A stretch of DNA of 64,000 nt from the NCBI RefSeq assembly GCF_000014145.1, contig NC_008255.1, positions 435,501 to 499,500 on the forward strand. Direction: 5' to 3'. Shown here in pieces: positions 62,543 to 64,000 of the stretch. Position 1 is the stretch's first letter; every line of letters starts with the position of its first letter. Position numbers and translations under genes: made by a program. The DNA is from Cytophaga hutchinsonii ATCC 33406 (lineage in GTDB: Bacteria > Bacteroidota > Bacteroidia > Cytophagales > Cytophagaceae). The notes under the pieces are model-generated. The model was not told the DNA's origin, did no database searches, and saw only the letters and a list, made by a program, of their open reading frames with translations.

Positions 62543-64000
62543 TTATTTAATAATTTCGACACGTCTTATTTCAGAGATGTCATTGTATATAAGCCGCAGC
62601 ATATAGATACCTGAAGACAGTGTTTCCATATTGATGGAAGCATCTGAAGAAAGTTCTTTTGTAAACAGTATTTTGCCTTCTATACTCATTACTTCTATTT
62701 GTGTAAATCCCGTGATGTTTGAAAAATGCACATTTCCATAAGAGGGATTTGGATAAATAGTAATATTCTTTAATGCCTGGTTTGTTGAAACATCAGTAGT
62801 GATACCCATTTCCTGGAGAGCAATTCTAAAGGTAGAGGTGGCAGATACATTTGTTCTGGCTGTACTTGTGTTTGATACTGCATTGCCAACCATAACGTAA
62901 TACGTTACACCAGGTGTTAAGGATGAAAGCACGACTTCTTCTAATTCGCCAACGCCAGTATTATTCTGGCATGTAATATCCGATGAAGCAGAACAGGAAG
63001 TGGCTACGGAAACAACAGCATCTAATCCCGCAGAACTTTCTAATATGATTTTCATACTGCTGCTGTTTGCTGTGAATTTGTAGAAGAGATCTGTTTCACG
63101 TGTGCAGGCAGATGAGAATAATAATGACTTACTGGCATTAATCAGGTCTCCGGAAACGAATTGTATGTTTGGAGAAGGAGTTAACGGAAGTGCATTAGCA
63201 CATTCATCATTTACCGCTTTAGTGTTTTGTACACATACCGTAAATGTTGTAGATAATAGATTGCCGGGTACACTGCTGCCCATCTTTATATAATAGGTGT
63301 TGCCAATAGTCAGGCTGGAAGCTGTAAGCACATCCGATCCGCCTTTTATTGTATTGGGAATACAAAATAATGCAGGCGCAGAGGCATTGCAGGAAGGATA
63401 CACCCCAACGGCAAGCTGTAAAAATGTACTTCCTGTATATGAAATCTTCACTTCTTCGCTGCTGGCAACAAACTTGTAAAACACATCACTATAGCTGGTA
63501 CAGCCATTAGAAGCCGATTGCGTTGCCCGTGCTAAATCTCCTGACATGGTATTACAGGTGAATGAAGGTATTATTGAAAGGGCATTCACACATTCATCGT
63601 TAGCGGCTGGTGCTAATGATTCCACAAATAAGTAGAAACTGTTGGTGTCAGATGTTAATGCATTAGAACCAACCTTAATGTAATAGGTGTTTCCTATGGT
63701 AAGATTAGAAGCTATAATACTGTCTGACATGCTCCCGAGTTCACAATATAAATTGGTTGTTGCCGGACAATTTGAATATAGTCCGACAGATAATGTATGA
63801 CCAGCAGGATTTGTAAAAAATATTTTAGCAGCATTTGTATTAGCCACAAATTTATAAAATACATCTCTCGCTGCAGAGCAGCCCGTGCTTGATCCGGATT
63901 GAAGCGCGTTTATAAAATTGCCCTTTGTAAGATTTCTTACCGTTGTTGGAGTAAGTGTGAATGCTCCCGGACATTCATCATTAGCAACCGGTGGCACATA
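62543..64000 (-). CDS. T9SS-exported triple-repeat protein (5' end outside window)
   Basis: The frame is open to the window edge, so the N-terminus is missing; the first Met candidate in the frame is a GTG within the first repeat. At least three repeats of about 130 residues each start with NDEC-x2-A (NDECPGAFTL, NDECVNALSI, NDECANALPL) and continue to a DVFYKFVA/DLFYKFTA core, resembling the PPC-like beta domains often found in surface proteases and adhesins. It ends in a T9SS sorting domain (ITIYPNPSYGNVHFSNITG to EIRRVEIIK). Probably a surface protein; a catalytic part may lie beyond the edge. Confidence 0.9.
   Translation of the reverse strand, partial: YVPPVANDECPGAFTLTPTTVRNLTKGNFINALQSGSSTGCSAARDVFYKFVANTNAAKIFFTNPAGHTLSVGLYSNCPATTNLYCELGSMSDSIIASNLTIGNTYYIKVGSNALTSDTNSFYLFVESLAPAANDECVNALSIIPSFTCNTMSGDLARATQSASNGCTSYSDVFYKFVASSEEVKISYTGSTFLQLAVGVYPSCNASAPALFCIPNTIKGGSDVLTASSLTIGNTYYIKMGSSVPGNLLSTTFTVCVQNTKAVNDECANALPLTPSPNIQFVSGDLINASKSLLFSSACTRETDLFYKFTANSSSMKIILESSAGLDAVVSVATSCSASSDITCQNNTGVGELEEVVLSSLTPGVTYYVMVGNAVSNTSTARTNVSATSTFRIALQEMGITTDVSTNQALKNITIYPNPSYGNVHFSNITGFTQIEVMSIEGKILFTKELSSDASINMETLSSGIYMLRLIYNDISEIRRVEIIK

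Overview
This window looks like chromosome from a gliding, flexirubin-making Bacteroidetes of the order Cytophagales. The base composition is AT-rich. Several secreted proteins end in type IX secretion (T9SS) sorting domains with a PNP-type motif. Three clear promoters carry the Bacteroidetes TTG-N17-20-TAnnTTTG pattern, and dialkylresorcinol/flexirubin genes darA and darB are present. Cytophaga hutchinsonii is my best guess for the species, but that is memory and inference, not a search result. I saw no rRNA, tRNA or CRISPR array.

Layout. 1-5.2 kb: a truncated histidine kinase, a small 30-residue-repeat secreted protein, an Nfu-type Fe-S carrier, and a FadR/GntR regulator followed by a fosmidomycin-resistance-like MFS pump, with a near-identical 25-bp palindromic site in front of each of the last two. 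5.3-14.3 kb: mostly housekeeping genes (DAACS symporter, aroC, a BatD-like protein, queG, ruvB, a methyltransferase, a ZIP metal transporter, a DUF2071 protein), plus a 59-residue gene at 9209-9388 and a probably frameshifted membrane gene at 13053-13552. 14.3-16.6 kb: ten copies of a ~180-bp tandem repeat full of nested palindromes, split five and five by an intact Y1/REP-associated tyrosine transposase (RAYT). This is the most unusual structure in the window.

16.7-18.4 kb: two small exported proteins and a YceI-family protein. 18.4-27.0 kb: a ten-gene minus-strand operon with a recognisable promoter at 27001-27031. It encodes an unknown exported protein, DarA, DarB, an unknown protein, a BtrH-like protein, an ABC exporter pair, an acyl carrier protein, a ketosynthase and a Cys-less ketosynthase partner. 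Together these fit the resorcinol half, carrier and export functions of a flexirubin (aryl polyene plus dialkylresorcinol) pathway. The aromatic starter enzymes, reductases and dehydratases are not in this window. 27.1-32.2 kb: a degenerate sensor kinase, an unknown exported protein, an MFS exporter, an NAD(P)H oxidoreductase, a Crp/Fnr regulator and a membrane protein.

32.6-36.6 kb: a two-gene trehalose operon, GH15 plus a fused trehalose-6-phosphate synthase/phosphatase. 36.7-41.4 kb: an eight-gene minus-strand run with tight spacing near its head (reductase-like, lipoprotein, SRPBCC membrane protein, metallophosphoesterase, membrane proteins, cytochrome c). 41.5-52.1 kb: an exported TPR-CHAT protease-like protein, small proteins, an SRPBCC protein, a lipocalin, an MscS channel and a 1311-residue vWA/propeller/OmpA protein. 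52.1-64 kb: envelope and secreted proteins, including a TonB-like protein, three T9SS cargo proteins and a TIGR04222-like membrane protein with a Cys/Gly/Ser tail. The last T9SS protein runs off the window end.
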